A DNA stretch of 46,960 nucleotides, taken from NCBI GenBank assembly GCA_024330185.1, contig JANDLV010000032.1, positions 1-46,960 on the forward strand. The letters run 5' to 3'. Numbering within the stretch: the stretch's first letter is position 1; each line of letters begins with the position of its first letter. Positions 26,246-35,317 of the stretch are shown one piece after another. The translations under genes were made by a program, and so were the position numbers. The notes under the pieces are model-generated. The model worked only from the letters and a program-made list of their open reading frames with translations, did not search any database and was not told the DNA's origin. The DNA is from Candidatus Siliceabacter maunaloa. GTDB lineage: Bacteria; Actinomycetota; Thermoleophilia; Solirubrobacterales; Solirubrobacteraceae.

Positions 26246-27157
26246 CTAGCCGAGCCAGACCGACTTGCGCGCGGCGACCATGTCGACCAGCTCCTCCTGG
26301 ATGGAGGCCCGGATGTCCTGGGCGACGGTCTGGACGAGGGAGCGGTCCTGCCACGGCTCCTCGCCGAGGTCGTCGGTGCGCACGGGGGGCAGGAAGCGGA
26401 TCTTGAACTTGGCGGGCAGGTAGCCCAGCATGGCCAGCGGCCCGCCGTGGGGGAACGTCGGGGTGATCGGGAAGTAGATGAGCCCGGTGAGCCGCTTGAG
26501 CAGCGATATGTGGCCGAAGATGGGCGCCGCCTCCTCGGCGCCCATGAGCGCCACGGGCACGATGGGCACGCCGGCGCGCATCGCCGCGGCCACGAAGCCG
26601 GCGCGGCCGAAGCGCTGCAGGCGGTAGCGGTCGCGGTAGAGCTTCTCGCTGCCCTTGCGCCCCTCGGGGAACACGAGCACGAGCTGGCGCTCGTCGGCCA
26701 GCAGGCGCTGGACGTTGGCCGGGTGGGCGGGCACGCAGCCGATCTTGGGCAGCAGCATGCTGAAGCCCGGGTAGCCCTTGAAGAAATGCTCGACGGTCAT
26801 GTAGAGCGGGCGCGGCCGGTCGTGCTCCTCCTTGATCGCCTTGCCGATCATCGGGCCGTCGGGCGGCAGGGCGCCAGAGTGGTTGGAGACCAGCAGCGCG
26901 CCACCGTCGGCCGGGACGTTCTCTATGCCCTCCACCTCGCAGCGGAACCACAGGTGGTAGTAGAAGTCGTAGAGGACCCGGTCCATGAAGCCCTCGACGC
27001 GCTCGGAGCGCCCCCAGTCGTTGACCTGGCGCTCGGGCTCGATCCCGGGCAGCAGGTCGCGCAGGTCGCGCGTGGCCGGCGCATCGTCCTCGGGCTCGCG
27101 CTGCACGAGGCTCTTGTGCGAGGGAGGGCCTTCGTCCACGGAACGGATGGTAGGCAC
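26246..27157 (-). CDS. Lysophospholipid acyltransferase (PlsC-like)
   Basis: 303 aa. The acyltransferase box NHSGALPPD (His-x4-Asp) near residue 95 and FPEGRKGSEKLYRDRYRLQR near 150 are the catalytic and glycerol-phosphate-binding blocks, and VPIVPVALMGAEEAAPI near 190 is the third. The protein should transfer an acyl group to a lipid hydroxyl at the inner face of the membrane. The first 50 residues are hydrophilic. It is followed by the epimerase gene, as in other actinobacterial loci. Confidence 0.9.
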   Translation of the reverse strand: MPTIRSVDEGPPSHKSLVQREPEDDAPATRDLRDLLPGIEPERQVNDWGRSERVEGFMDRVLYDFYYHLWFRCEVEGIENVPADGGALLVSNHSGALPPDGPMIGKAIKEEHDRPRPLYMTVEHFFKGYPGFSMLLPKIGCVPAHPANVQRLLADERQLVLVFPEGRKGSEKLYRDRYRLQRFGRAGFVAAAMRAGVPIVPVALMGAEEAAPIFGHISLLKRLTGLIYFPITPTFPHGGPLAMLGYLPAKFKIRFLPPVRTDDLGEEPWQDRSLVQTVAQDIRASIQEELVDMVAARKSVWLG

Positions 27158-27164
27158 TGGAGGG

Positions 27165-27731
27165 CTAACCAGCCTCGCCGCGGGCGAGCAGCGGCGCCAG
27201 GCGCTCGCGCAGCGCCGGCCAGTCGGCCGCGCAGATGACGTCCTCCTCCTCGCACACGTCCCGGTTCCACGGGTGGGCGATGGTGGCGGAGATGATGCCC
27301 CGCTCGAGGGCGCGCGCGATGTTGAGCGGGCCGTCGTCGATGAGCAGGTCGATGCCGATCTCCTCGCAGCGGCTGACCTTGTCGAACGAGCAGTACAGCT
27401 CGTCGTAGGCCAGGCCGATGCGCTCCAGCCAGCGCTCGGTGGCCGTGTGGGCCGTGTCGACGCGGTGGCTGGTGATGTGGATGAAGTGGCCGGCCGCGTG
27501 CCAGGCGCCCACGGTCTCCACCGCCTCGGGGTAGGGCTCGGCGGCCTCGATGGCGGCGGCGCGGTGGGTCTCCTCGACGCAGGCGTGAAGCTGCTCGGGG
27601 CGCAGGCGGGTGATGCCCCAGTCGTACTGCTCCTCGTAAGGCAGGTCGATGCCGAACCGCCGCTGGGCGGAGGCGCTGAGGACGTCCCAGTAGTGGTGCA
27701 ACGTGGAGTCGATGTCGATGGCGATGCGCAT
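27165..27731 (-). CDS. HAD-family phosphatase, 5'-nucleotidase-like
   Basis: 188 aa. DIDSTLHH at the N-terminus supplies the nucleophile Asp and the general acid Asp; THSHR-type motif II is ITSHRVDTAHT near 105; and LLIDDGPLNIARALE near 145 is motif IV with the metal-binding acids. This layout matches the NT5C/deoxyribonucleotidase group. ATG 27731 begins the conserved MRIAIDIDST segment. The gene lies 16 bases downstream of the ilvD stop and 7 bases upstream of the acyltransferase start, so it may be co-transcribed with either. Confidence 0.85.
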   Translation of the reverse strand: MRIAIDIDSTLHHYWDVLSASAQRRFGIDLPYEEQYDWGITRLRPEQLHACVEETHRAAAIEAAEPYPEAVETVGAWHAAGHFIHITSHRVDTAHTATERWLERIGLAYDELYCSFDKVSRCEEIGIDLLIDDGPLNIARALERGIISATIAHPWNRDVCEEEDVICAADWPALRERLAPLLARGEAG

Positions 27732-27747
27732 CAGGGCCGACCGAACC

Positions 27748-29433
27748 TCACCCCGTGACCGCGCCCTCGCTGGCGCTGCCCACCAGGCGGGCGTACTTGC
27801 CCAGGACGCCGGTGGTGTCGGTGGGCTGCGGAGGCTGGTAGTCGCGCACCCGTGCGGCGATCTCGTCGTCGTCCAGCGCGACGTCCAGGCGGCGCTCGTC
27901 CACGTCGATGACGATCTCGTCGCCGTCGCGCACCGCGCCGATCGGGCCGCCGCGGACCGCCTCGGGGGCGACGTGGCCGGCCATGAAGCCGTGGGTGGCG
28001 CCGGAGAAGCGCCCGTCGGTGAGCAGCGCGACGTGCTCCCCCAGGCCGGCGCCGTTGATGGCGGCGGTGACGGCGAGCATCTCCCGCATGCCTGGTCCGC
28101 CGGCCGGGCCCTCGTTGCGGATGACGACGACGTCGCCACGCTCGATCCCGCCGTGCAGCACGGCGTCCATGGCCGCCTCCTCGCCCTCGAAGACCTTGGC
28201 GGGGCCGCGCTGGTGGCGGCGCTCGTGGCCGCTGAGCTTCACCACGCAGCCCTCGGGCGCCAGGTTGCCGCGCAGGATCGCCAGGCCGCCGGTGGCCTTG
28301 ACCGGGTCGTCGAGCGGGCGGACCACCTGCTGGCCCTCGGTCTCCGTCGCCTCCCGCGCGTGCTCGCCGATCGTGCGCCCCGTGACCGTCATGGCGCCCT
28401 CGTGGAGCAGGCCGGCTTCGAGCAGACGACGGGCGACCAGTGGCACACCGCCGGCCTGGTAGAGGTCGGCGGCCACGTAGCGCCCGCCGGGCTTGAGGTC
28501 GCACCACAGCGGGGTGCGCTGCGATATCGCGTCGAAGTCGTCGATGGTCAGCTCCACGCCCATCTCCCTGGCCACGGCGAGGAGGTGCAACACGCCGTTG
28601 GTCGAGCCGCCCGAGGTGGCCACGGCCGCGATCGCGTTCTCCAGTGCCTGGCGGGTGATGACATCGGAGGGCTTGAGGCCGCGGCGCAGGACATCGACGA
28701 CCAGCTCGCCGGCCGCGAAGGCCTCGTCGGCGCGGGAGGTGTGCTCGGCGGGAACCATGGCCGAGCCCATCGGGCTGATGCCCAGCACCTCGAAGGCCAT
28801 GGCCATGGTGTTGGCGGTGAACTGACCGGCGCAGGCCCCGGCGCCGGGGCTCGCGACGACCTCCAGCTCGCGCAGCTCCTCGTCGGTCATGCGCCCCGTC
28901 GCGTGGGCGCCGACGGCCTCGAAGACGTCCTGGATGGTCACGTCGGCGCCCCTGTGGCGCCCGGGCATGATCGAGCCGCCGTAGAGCATCACCGCCGGGA
29001 CGTCGAGGCGGGCCAGGGCCATCACGGTGCCGGGAATGGTCTTGTCGCAGCCGCTGAGCGCGATAACCGCGTCGAAGTGGTGACCACGCGCGACCAGCTC
29101 GATGGAGTCCGCGATGACCTCGCGCGAGACCAGGCTGGTCTTCATCCCGCTGGTGCCCATGGTGATGCCGTCGGAGATCGCGATGGTGTTGAGCTCCATG
29201 GGCGTCGCTCCGGCGGCGCGGATGCCCTCCTTGACCTTGGCGGCCAGCGCGCGCAGGGTGAAGTTGCAGGGCATCGTCTCGATCCAGGTCGAGGCGACGC
29301 CGATGATGGGCTTGCTCACGGCCTCGGCGTCGAAGCCGATGCCGTGCAGGTAGGCGCGCGCGGCGGCGCGCTCGGGGCCGTCGGTCAGAGCACGGCTACG
29401 GTGCTTGGGGTCGAACCCGTTCGTGGCGCTCAT
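27748..29433 (-). CDS. ilvD: Dihydroxy-acid dehydratase
   Basis: 561 aa, the full length of IlvD. The iron-sulphur cluster cysteines are in [11 protein letters not shown] near residue 120 and [17 protein letters not shown] near 193; [13 protein letters not shown] near 470 is the other signature. It dehydrates 2,3-dihydroxy acids in valine, leucine and isoleucine synthesis. ATG 29433 opens the expected N-terminus. The other branched-chain genes are not in the window. Confidence 0.96.
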   Translation of the reverse strand: MSATNGFDPKHRSRALTDGPERAAARAYLHGIGFDAEAVSKPIIGVASTWIETMPCNFTLRALAAKVKEGIRAAGATPMELNTIAISDGITMGTSGMKTSLVSREVIADSIELVARGHHFDAVIALSGCDKTIPGTVMALARLDVPAVMLYGGSIMPGRHRGADVTIQDVFEAVGAHATGRMTDEELRELEVVASPGAGACAGQFTANTMAMAFEVLGISPMGSAMVPAEHTSRADEAFAAGELVVDVLRRGLKPSDVITRQALENAIAAVATSGGSTNGVLHLLAVAREMGVELTIDDFDAISQRTPLWCDLKPGGRYVAADLYQAGGVPLVARRLLEAGLLHEGAMTVTGRTIGEHAREATETEGQQVVRPLDDPVKATGGLAILRGNLAPEGCVVKLSGHERRHQRGPAKVFEGEEAAMDAVLHGGIERGDVVVIRNEGPAGGPGMREMLAVTAAINGAGLGEHVALLTDGRFSGATHGFMAGHVAPEAVRGGPIGAVRDGDEIVIDVDERRLDVALDDDEIAARVRDYQPPQPTDTTGVLGKYARLVGSASEGAVTG

Positions 29434-29457
29434 GGGCGCCGCAGACTACTGCCGGCG

Positions 29458-30078
29458 CTACGGGGCGGTGACGTTGCCCCGGCTGCCGGGCCCCAGCCGG
29501 GAGCGCTCCCACTGGCCCAGGCGCCACAGGTCGCGCTTGATCTGCTTGGGGTCGACCTGGCGGCCGGGCAGATGCATGTTGGCGGTGGTGATCAGACGCC
29601 GCTCGTCGGCGGTGAGCGCCATCCACTTGGCCAGCACGTCGTCGCTGTCGGGTAGGCGGGCGCTGCCGTAGGGGCGCGACTCGTCGGGGAACTCGACGCA
29701 GTACTCGCTGAGCAGCCGGCCGGTCTGGGGCAGATAGGCGACGACCGGCTTGTGGGGGTAGAGCAGGTAGGCGTAGGGCGCGCCGTTGGTGCGCGAGCCG
29801 CGCTGGGGGCCCTCGGACATCGCGCCCCACACGCGCAGGAAGCCCAGGTCGCGGTACATCCCCCACTCCTCCTCGTTCACGCAGGAGCGCAGCAGCTCGC
29901 GGGCGCGCTGCTCGGCGCGCCGCTCGCGGCCGGGGTCATAGCCGTTGAGCGCGTCGGCGTCGATGACGCGTGCGCGGCGGGCCTTGTGGCGGTCGATCTC
30001 CTCGGAGATGCGCGGCCAGCAGACCTCCCACAGCAGGACCAGGATGACGATGGTGGTGGCGCCGAGGGCGAGCAGCAC
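29458..30078 (-). CDS. Single-pass membrane protein of unknown function
   Basis: 206 aa. GTG 30078 is preceded by AGGGG at 8 bases. The N-terminal helix (VLLALGATTIVILVLLWEVCW, residues about 2-22) is a membrane anchor. The cytoplasmic part has a basic stretch (RHKARRARVIDAD), a folded middle with EEEWGMYRDLGFLRVWGAM and APYAYLLYPHKPVVAYLPQT, and a basic C-terminus with WRLGQWERSRLGPG. I do not recognise it. It lies 11 bases after an 86-aa gene, so they form a unit with thiD. Confidence 0.75.
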   Translation of the reverse strand: MLLALGATTIVILVLLWEVCWPRISEEIDRHKARRARVIDADALNGYDPGRERRAEQRARELLRSCVNEEEWGMYRDLGFLRVWGAMSEGPQRGSRTNGAPYAYLLYPHKPVVAYLPQTGRLLSEYCVEFPDESRPYGSARLPDSDDVLAKWMALTADERRLITTANMHLPGRQVDPKQIKRDLWRLGQWERSRLGPGSRGNVTAP

Positions 30079-30089
30079 GGCGGGAACCC

Positions 30090-30350
30090 CTAACGCCCGC
30101 CGGCGGCGCGGGGGAAGAAGATCACGCGATCGGCGTCGCGCGGGATCTCGTCGAAGCGACGCACCATCCGGGCCTGGCGCCGGCCGCCCGATGCGGTGGT
30201 CGGCACGGCGGCCCACAGACCCTCGTCGAGCTGGCGGCGGAAGGCCTCGATCAGCTCCCGCTCCTCCTCCGGGACGTCGACGTTCCCCGCTGCGAGGAGG
30301 ATCTCGCCGTGCCCAGGCTTCATGCGCAGGAACCTCATGGAGCCGGGCAT
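30090..30350 (-). CDS. Small hypothetical protein coupled to thiD
   Basis: 86 aa: MRFLRMKPGHGEILLAAG, then a helical ERELIEAFRRQLDEGLWAAV and a basic tail. Its ATG at 30350 shares one base with the thiD stop (TAATG), a classic termination-reinitiation junction; an in-frame ATG at 30338 would shorten it by four residues. No family is recognised. The following gene is a membrane protein 11 bases away. Confidence 0.65.
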   Translation of the reverse strand: MPGSMRFLRMKPGHGEILLAAGNVDVPEEERELIEAFRRQLDEGLWAAVPTTASGGRRQARMVRRFDEIPRDADRVIFFPRAAGGR

Positions 30351-31234
30351 TATGGCAGAGGCCGGGCCACGGAAGGAGGGATCGCCCGCCGGGTCTTCGC
30401 GCGGACATCCGCGGCCCGGGTCAGGCCCAGCACGTCGACCGGTCCCGCGCCCGCGCCCAGGCCCCGCAGCCCGTCGCGGACGGCGGCGCCGGATGCCTCA
30501 CGCGCCGCGCGGGCGGCCTCCAGTGGCGTCGAGCCCAGGGCGAGGTGAGCGGCCAACGTCGAGGAGTGGGTGCAGCCCGAGCCGTGGGCTGCGCCGTCGG
30601 CATGGCGCTCGCTGGGCAGCTCGTCGAGGCGCACACCGTCGAAGACCAGGTCGGTCACCTCGTCGCGATGGCCGCCGGTCACCACGACGACGGCGGGTCC
30701 CAGCCCGTGCAGCGCGCGGGCCAGGGCCTCGCCGTCGAGGTCGCCGGCGCAGGCGCCAGCGCCGCGGGCGCCCTCTTCGACCAGCGCCTGGGCCTCGGGC
30801 AGGTTGGGCGTGATGACCGTCGCGCGCGGAAGCACTTGCTCGATCAGCGCGGCCATGGCGTCCTGCGCCAGCAGCCGCGCGCCGGACTCGGCCACCATCA
30901 CGGGGTCGTGCACCACGGGGGTCCCGGCCGGGAGGCGATCCAGGGCGCGGGCAACGGCCTCGATGGTCGCGACGTCGCCGAGCATGCCGATCTTCACGGC
31001 GTCGACGCCCAGGTCGCCGGCCACGGCCTCGACCTGGGCCTCGACCATCGCGGGCGACACCGCCTCGACCGCGCTCACGCCGACGGTGCTCTGGGCGGTG
31101 AGGGCCGTGATCGCGGTCGCGCCGTGCACGCCCGCGGCCGCGAAGGCCTTCAGGTCGGCCTGGATCCCCGCCCCTCCCCCGGAGTCCGACCCAGCGATGG
31201 ACAGCACTACGGGGACGGGGCGGTCGGCGGCCAT
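30350..31234 (-). CDS. thiD: Hydroxymethylpyrimidine/phosphomethylpyrimidine kinase
   Basis: 294 aa, slightly longer than the usual 265. [20 protein letters not shown] at the N-terminus is the ribokinase-fold substrate loop, [16 protein letters not shown] near 105 and [17 protein letters not shown] near 235 the phosphate-binding anion hole with catalytic Asp region. It phosphorylates HMP and HMP-P for thiamine synthesis. No TPP riboswitch is visible upstream. It lies 15 bases after dprA. Confidence 0.93.
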   Translation of the reverse strand: MAADRPVPVVLSIAGSDSGGGAGIQADLKAFAAAGVHGATAITALTAQSTVGVSAVEAVSPAMVEAQVEAVAGDLGVDAVKIGMLGDVATIEAVARALDRLPAGTPVVHDPVMVAESGARLLAQDAMAALIEQVLPRATVITPNLPEAQALVEEGARGAGACAGDLDGEALARALHGLGPAVVVVTGGHRDEVTDLVFDGVRLDELPSERHADGAAHGSGCTHSSTLAAHLALGSTPLEAARAAREASGAAVRDGLRGLGAGAGPVDVLGLTRAADVRAKTRRAIPPSVARPLP

Positions 31235-31249
31235 CGGAGGTGGTCCAGG

Positions 31250-32386
31250 CTACTGCGGGATGACCGTGTAGCGACCGCAGTGGTCGCGGCGCAGGTGGCC
31301 CAGGAGCTCAAGCTCGGTCAGGGCCAGGCCCGCGGCATGGACGTCCGCGGGGTGGGTGGCCACCGTGCCGGCCACGTCACTGCCCGCGGCGACCGCTTCG
31401 AGCACGGCCCGCAGTCGCGGCTCGAGGCCGTCGCCCAGCGGGGACGGCGGACGGCGCTCGTGAGCGCCCGGCCCGAGGAGGAGGTCGAGCGCCTCGCACG
31501 CGTCGCGCACCAGGGCCGCCCCGTCGGCCAGCAGCGCGTTGGCGCCCGCGGCCTGCGGCGTGGTGACGCGTCCGGGCACCGCGCCGACGGTACGACCCAG
31601 CCCCGCGGCCAGATCTGCGGTGATGAGCGAGCCCGACCGCTCGGCGGCCTCGACCACCACGGTGAGCCCGGCCAGACCGGCGATGATGCGATTGCGCGCG
31701 GGAAAGCACCACCGGAACGGCTGGAATCCGGGCGGCAGCTCGGACACGACGCAGCCCGGCCCGCCCGGGCCGGTGATGCGCTCGTAGAGGCGGCGCTTGC
31801 TGCGTGGATAGGGCACGTCGGCGCCGCCGGCGAGCACGGCGATGGTCGGTCCGCCGGCCTCCAGCGCGCCGGCCTGCGCGGCTGCGTCTATGCCAAAGGC
31901 CATCCCGCTGACGACGGGGACGCCGGCGGCGGCGAGGCCGCGACCGAGGGCGCGGGCGACCTCGTCGCCATAGGCCGTCGAGCGACGGGCACCGACGATC
32001 GCCACGGCGGGCGCCGCGTCCATCTCGCCGGCGAGCGCCTCCAGGCATGCGGGGTTGCCGGCGACGTGGAGGACGGCGGGCGCGTCGGGCCCCTCGAGCA
32101 GGCGTGCCGGGTAGCGGGCGTCGCAGACACAGAGAGCGACGAGCCCGGCGGCCTCGCAGGCGGCCCGCGCGGCCGCGGGCGCGAACGCGGCGAGCCCGCG
32201 ACGCACCGCGGAAGCGTCACGCCCGGCCACCGCCGCCACCAGCGCCTCGTCGCCCAGGGCCAGCAGCTCGGGCAACCGCCGCCTGTGGCGTTCGCGCTCG
32301 ATCCGCCCGGCCAGCAACGCGATGAGGTGGGTTCGGCGCAGACAGTCGTCGCACGCCCGGCTCGTGCCGCTGACGCCGCCGCTCAC
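31250..32386 (-). CDS. dprA: DNA-processing protein DprA
   Basis: 378 aa. The Rossmann-like DprA core is recognised from [20 protein letters not shown] near residue 130, [53 protein letters not shown] and [19 protein letters not shown]-terminal winged helix ([20 protein letters not shown]) follows. DprA loads RecA onto incoming single-stranded DNA during transformation. GTG 32386 lies in a GTGA overlap with the comM stop, so translation is coupled. Confidence 0.93.
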   Translation of the reverse strand: MSGGVSGTSRACDDCLRRTHLIALLAGRIERERHRRRLPELLALGDEALVAAVAGRDASAVRRGLAAFAPAAARAACEAAGLVALCVCDARYPARLLEGPDAPAVLHVAGNPACLEALAGEMDAAPAVAIVGARRSTAYGDEVARALGRGLAAAGVPVVSGMAFGIDAAAQAGALEAGGPTIAVLAGGADVPYPRSKRRLYERITGPGGPGCVVSELPPGFQPFRWCFPARNRIIAGLAGLTVVVEAAERSGSLITADLAAGLGRTVGAVPGRVTTPQAAGANALLADGAALVRDACEALDLLLGPGAHERRPPSPLGDGLEPRLRAVLEAVAAGSDVAGTVATHPADVHAAGLALTELELLGHLRRDHCGRYTVIPQ

Positions 32387-33903
32387 GCCGCCAGCTCCAG
32401 GGCTCCGGTGTCCTGGCGGAACTGGAGCGCCTCGATGAGGTGCTTCACGCCGATCGCCTCGGCGCCGGCGAGGTCGGCGATCGTGCGGGCCACGCGCAGT
32501 ATCCGGTGGTGGCCCCGGGCGCTGAGGTGCTCGCGGTCGTACGCGCGGGCCAGCGTGGTCTCCCCCGTCTCGTCCAGGCCGGCGTGCACGCGTAGCAGCC
32601 GTGAAGGCATCTGCGCGTTGCAGGTGATCGGCGTGCCCTCGAACCGCGCGGTCTGGACCGCGCGGCTGCGGGCGACGTCGGCTCGTGCGTCGGCCGAGCT
32701 GGTCAGGGACTCGCCCGCGAGCTCGGCCGCGCTGGGCCGCGCGACGTGCACCAACAGATCCATGCGGTCCAGCAGCGGGCCGCTCAGGCGGCGGCGGTAG
32801 CGCAGGACGTCGCCCTCCATGCAGCGACAGAGCGGGCTCCCGGCGTGCCCGCACGGGCACGGATTGGTCGAGGCGACGAGCATGAACCGCGCCGGGTAGA
32901 TCGCCGTGCGCTGCGAGCGCACGACCACGACACGCCCGTCCTCCAGGGGCTGGCGCAGCGCCTCCAGCGACGTGCGCGCGAACTCCGACAGCTCGTCGAG
33001 GAACAGCACGCCGTGGTGCGCCATGCTGACCTCGCCCGGCGTCGGGCTCGACCCGCCGCCGACCAGGCCCGATGCCGAGATCGTGTGGTGCGGCGCGCGC
33101 AGAGGGCGGCGCTGCGCCAGGCCCTCCCCCATGCGCAGGCCCGCCACCGAGTGGATCCGGGTGACCTCCACCGCCTCGGGATGGGTCAGCGGCGGGAGGA
33201 TCGAGGGGAGGCGCCGCGCGAGCATGGTCTTCCCGGTCCCCGGCGGACCGGCCAGCAACAGGTTGTGCCCGCCCGCGGCCGCGACGACCAGCGCGCGGAT
33301 CGGGAGCAGGTGACCGCGTACGTCGTCGAGATCGTCGAGCGTCTCGCCCGGCTCCTCGCCTTGGGCCTCGGGAGGCGCAGGCGGCTCCACCTCGCCGGCC
33401 AGCACCGCGACGACCTCACGCAGGCTGCCCACCGCCGCGATGGACAGCCCGTCGACCAGCGCCGCCTCGCGCGCCGCGGCGCGCGGTACCAGCAGGCCCG
33501 TCGATCCGGCGCGTCGCGCACCCTCGGCGACGGCCAGCGTCCCTCGGCACGGGCGCACCTCGCCGCCCAGCGACAGCTCGCCGAAGATGGCCCAGCGCTC
33601 CAGTGACTCGACGGGCACCTGACCGCCTGCGGCCAGCAGTGCGCAGGCGATGGCCAGGTCGAAGCCCGGCCCCACCTTGCGCAGGGCAGCCGGCGCGAGG
33701 TTCGCGGTGATCCGCCGCGCCGGGAACTCGAAGCCCGAGTTCAGCAACGCGGCACGGATGCGCTCCCGCGACTCGCGCACCGACATGTCGCCACAGCCGA
33801 CGATGGTGAAGGCGGGCAGCCCGACCCGGACGTCGACCTCGACGAGCACCCGTCGCGATGCGATCCCGTCGATGGCGAAGGTGACGGCGCGGGCAAGGGA
33901 CAT
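32383..33903 (-). CDS. comM: YifB/ComM-family Mg-chelatase-like ATPase
   Basis: 506 aa. The N-terminal Lon-like domain runs to residue about 165 (VEVDVRVGLPAFTIVGCGDM). Walker A is GPPGTGKTMLARRLPSILPP near 220, Walker B VLFLDELSEFA near 295; CPCGHAGSPLCRC near 355 is a zinc-like loop of the family. The C-terminal Mg-chelatase lid ends the protein. ComM helicases extend branch migration during transformation. The ATG is 8 bases after TAGCGT on the minus strand, so the message is likely leaderless. dprA follows by overlap. Confidence 0.94.
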   Translation of the reverse strand: MSLARAVTFAIDGIASRRVLVEVDVRVGLPAFTIVGCGDMSVRESRERIRAALLNSGFEFPARRITANLAPAALRKVGPGFDLAIACALLAAGGQVPVESLERWAIFGELSLGGEVRPCRGTLAVAEGARRAGSTGLLVPRAAAREAALVDGLSIAAVGSLREVVAVLAGEVEPPAPPEAQGEEPGETLDDLDDVRGHLLPIRALVVAAAGGHNLLLAGPPGTGKTMLARRLPSILPPLTHPEAVEVTRIHSVAGLRMGEGLAQRRPLRAPHHTISASGLVGGGSSPTPGEVSMAHHGVLFLDELSEFARTSLEALRQPLEDGRVVVVRSQRTAIYPARFMLVASTNPCPCGHAGSPLCRCMEGDVLRYRRRLSGPLLDRMDLLVHVARPSAAELAGESLTSSADARADVARSRAVQTARFEGTPITCNAQMPSRLLRVHAGLDETGETTLARAYDREHLSARGHHRILRVARTIADLAGAEAIGVKHLIEALQFRQDTGALELAA

Positions 33904-33911
33904 GGCCGGGC

Positions 33912-33939
33912 ACGCTAGGTGCGCGCGTGTGCCGGATCA
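33912..33939 (-). promoter_or_regulatory. Mirror promoter element, comM side
   Basis: On the minus strand: TGATCCGGCACAC (33939-33927), nine bases, then TAGCGT (33917-33912), eight bases, then the comM ATG (33903). The same arrangement faces yraN on the other strand. The short distance suggests a leaderless message. Confidence 0.6.
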
Positions 33940-34055
33940 CCACGCGCTCGTCACGAGTGTGCGCCGGCCGCGCAACGCCTTTCCGCGCCACGCCGGCGGG
34001 TGGACGCGGAGCGAACACGGCACGCCTTCGTGGGGGAGTCGTCACCTCCGTGTGC

Positions 34056-34083
34056 TGATCCGTCACACCCGGGCGCGTAGCGT
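34056..34083 (+). promoter_or_regulatory. Mirror promoter element, yraN side
   Basis: TGATCCGTCACAC (34056-34068), nine bases, then TAGCGT (34078-34083), seven bases, then the yraN ATG (34091). It differs from the comM element by one base in the 13-base box, and the hexamer and N9 spacing are the same. Confidence 0.6.
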
Positions 34084-34090
34084 CGCCGCC

Positions 34091-34477
34091 ATGCCCCGTG
34101 AGCCCCGCGTCTCGACCGACCCGCGCCATGTCCTGGGCCGCGAGGGCGAGCGATATGCTCGGGAGCACCTCGAGCGCCTCGGGTTCGCGATCGTCGCCGC
34201 GAACTTCCGCACCCGTCAGGGCGAACTAGATCTCGTCGCCTTCGACGGGCGCACACTGGTCTTCGCCGAGGTCAAGGCCCGCCGGGCGGGCGGCGGGTCG
34301 CCGTGGTGGAACCTCGGTCAGGCCAAGTGCCGCCAGGTCCGCGCGATGGCCCGGGAGTGGCTGAGCACGACGGCCGACCGCCCCCGCGCAGCCGAGCTGC
34401 GCCTCGACGCCATCGGCGTCACAGTGGACCATCACGGCCGCCTGGCCTCCCTCGAGCACCTCGAGGGGGCGTTCTAG
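34091..34477 (+). CDS. YraN/UPF0102-family nuclease-like protein
   Basis: 128 aa. LGREGERYAREHLERLGF opens the domain, and FRTRQGELDLVAFDGRTL with VFAEVKAR provides the Glu, Asp, Glu-x-Lys set of the restriction-endonuclease-like fold. Family members sit in the rnhB-comM-dprA cluster of actinobacteria as here, and are suspected of acting on transforming or recombining DNA. ATG 34091 follows a promoter-like element by seven bases. Its TAG stop overlaps the TAG stop of the convergent rnhB at CTAG 34474-34477. Confidence 0.9.
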   Translation: MPREPRVSTDPRHVLGREGERYAREHLERLGFAIVAANFRTRQGELDLVAFDGRTLVFAEVKARRAGGGSPWWNLGQAKCRQVRAMAREWLSTTADRPRAAELRLDAIGVTVDHHGRLASLEHLEGAF

Positions 34478-35109
34478 AGCGAGAGCTGCGTGTACGCCGT
34501 GCTCTGGAAGGACAGACGGTGCAGCGGTGAGACGCCCTGGCGGGCGATCGCCGCGCGGTGCTCGGGCGTCGAGTAGCCGACGTGCGCTGCGAACTCCCAG
34601 CCCGGATGGAGCTCGTCCGCGCGGCGCATGAAGCGGTCGCGGGTGACCTTGGCGATGATCGAGGCCGCAGCGATCGCGGCGCTCCTGGCGTCGCCCTCCA
34701 CGATGGCGCGCGTCTCGTGGCCGATGGAGCCGACCGGGAAGCCGTCGCTGAGGCACAGGCAGCCCGGCACCGCCACACGCGCCAGGGCGTCGCGCAGCGC
34801 GGCGAGGTTGGTGCGGTGCAGCCCGCGCTCGTCGATGCCCCGCGCGCAGCGCGAGACCACGGCCACGCGGGTGGCCAGGCGCATGACGATCGGGTAGAGC
34901 GCCTCGCGCCCCTCGAGGTCGTGCTGCTTGGAGTCGTTGAGGGCGCCCAGCGCACGGACCTCGCGCGGCCCGAGGCGCTCGAGGTCGAACAGCACCGCGC
35001 CGGCCACCAGCGGGCCGGCCAGACAGCCGCGGCCCGCCTCGTCGGCTCCCGCCACGAAGCGAAAGCCCAACCGCCGGTCGTGGTTGACCAGCCGCCGCCC
35101 ACGGGACAT
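34474..35109 (-). CDS. rnhB: Ribonuclease HII
   Basis: 211 aa. VAGADEAGRGCLAGPLVAG near residue 20 carries the catalytic Asp-Glu pair, followed by LNDSKQ, AAASIIAKVTRDRFMRR near 145 and ELHPGWEFAAHVGYSTPEH. It removes ribonucleotides and RNA primers from DNA. ATG 35109 has AAAGGGGGG just ahead, which decides the start, although the frame is open for another 54 codons. The stop overlaps that of yraN. Confidence 0.94.
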   Translation of the reverse strand: MSRGRRLVNHDRRLGFRFVAGADEAGRGCLAGPLVAGAVLFDLERLGPREVRALGALNDSKQHDLEGREALYPIVMRLATRVAVVSRCARGIDERGLHRTNLAALRDALARVAVPGCLCLSDGFPVGSIGHETRAIVEGDARSAAIAAASIIAKVTRDRFMRRADELHPGWEFAAHVGYSTPEHRAAIARQGVSPLHRLSFQSTAYTQLSL

Positions 35110-35317
35110 GCCCCCCTTTGCGGTCTTCGCCCGACGGGGCGGCGCTGCTGCGGTGGAGACGGCCACGAGACGCTCATGTTCGCGCACGTGGCGGCGGAGC
35201 AGCGCGCTGAGATCCGGCGAGGCATCGCGGATGCCTGAGTGATTGACCGGCCGGGGACAGTGCGCCGGCACGGCCCCGGCCAGGGGATCCGCTCAGGCGC
35301 CACGAGGCCCGCCGCCG

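Noticed and set aside
27703-29655. A rightward open frame of 650 codons opposite ilvD
   Set aside because: ilvD has all cluster cysteines in the leftward frame; this frame is a His/Gly/Asp-rich shadow.
30350-31330. TPP riboswitch for thiD
   Set aside because: thiD follows dprA by 15 bases, leaving no room, and no thi-box sequence is present.
29945-32800. A rightward open frame of 951 codons
   Set aside because: It is antisense to thiD and dprA, both with full catalytic motifs; the product is Arg/Gly/Ala-rich and matches nothing.
33912-34083. Similarity of the mirror elements to the mycobacterial DNA-damage (PafBC) promoter
   Set aside because: A TGTC-type box, a short spacer and a TA-hexamer are shared in outline, but the bases differ (CGTCACAC and N9) and no RecA-type gene is in the window; the resemblance is too loose to claim.
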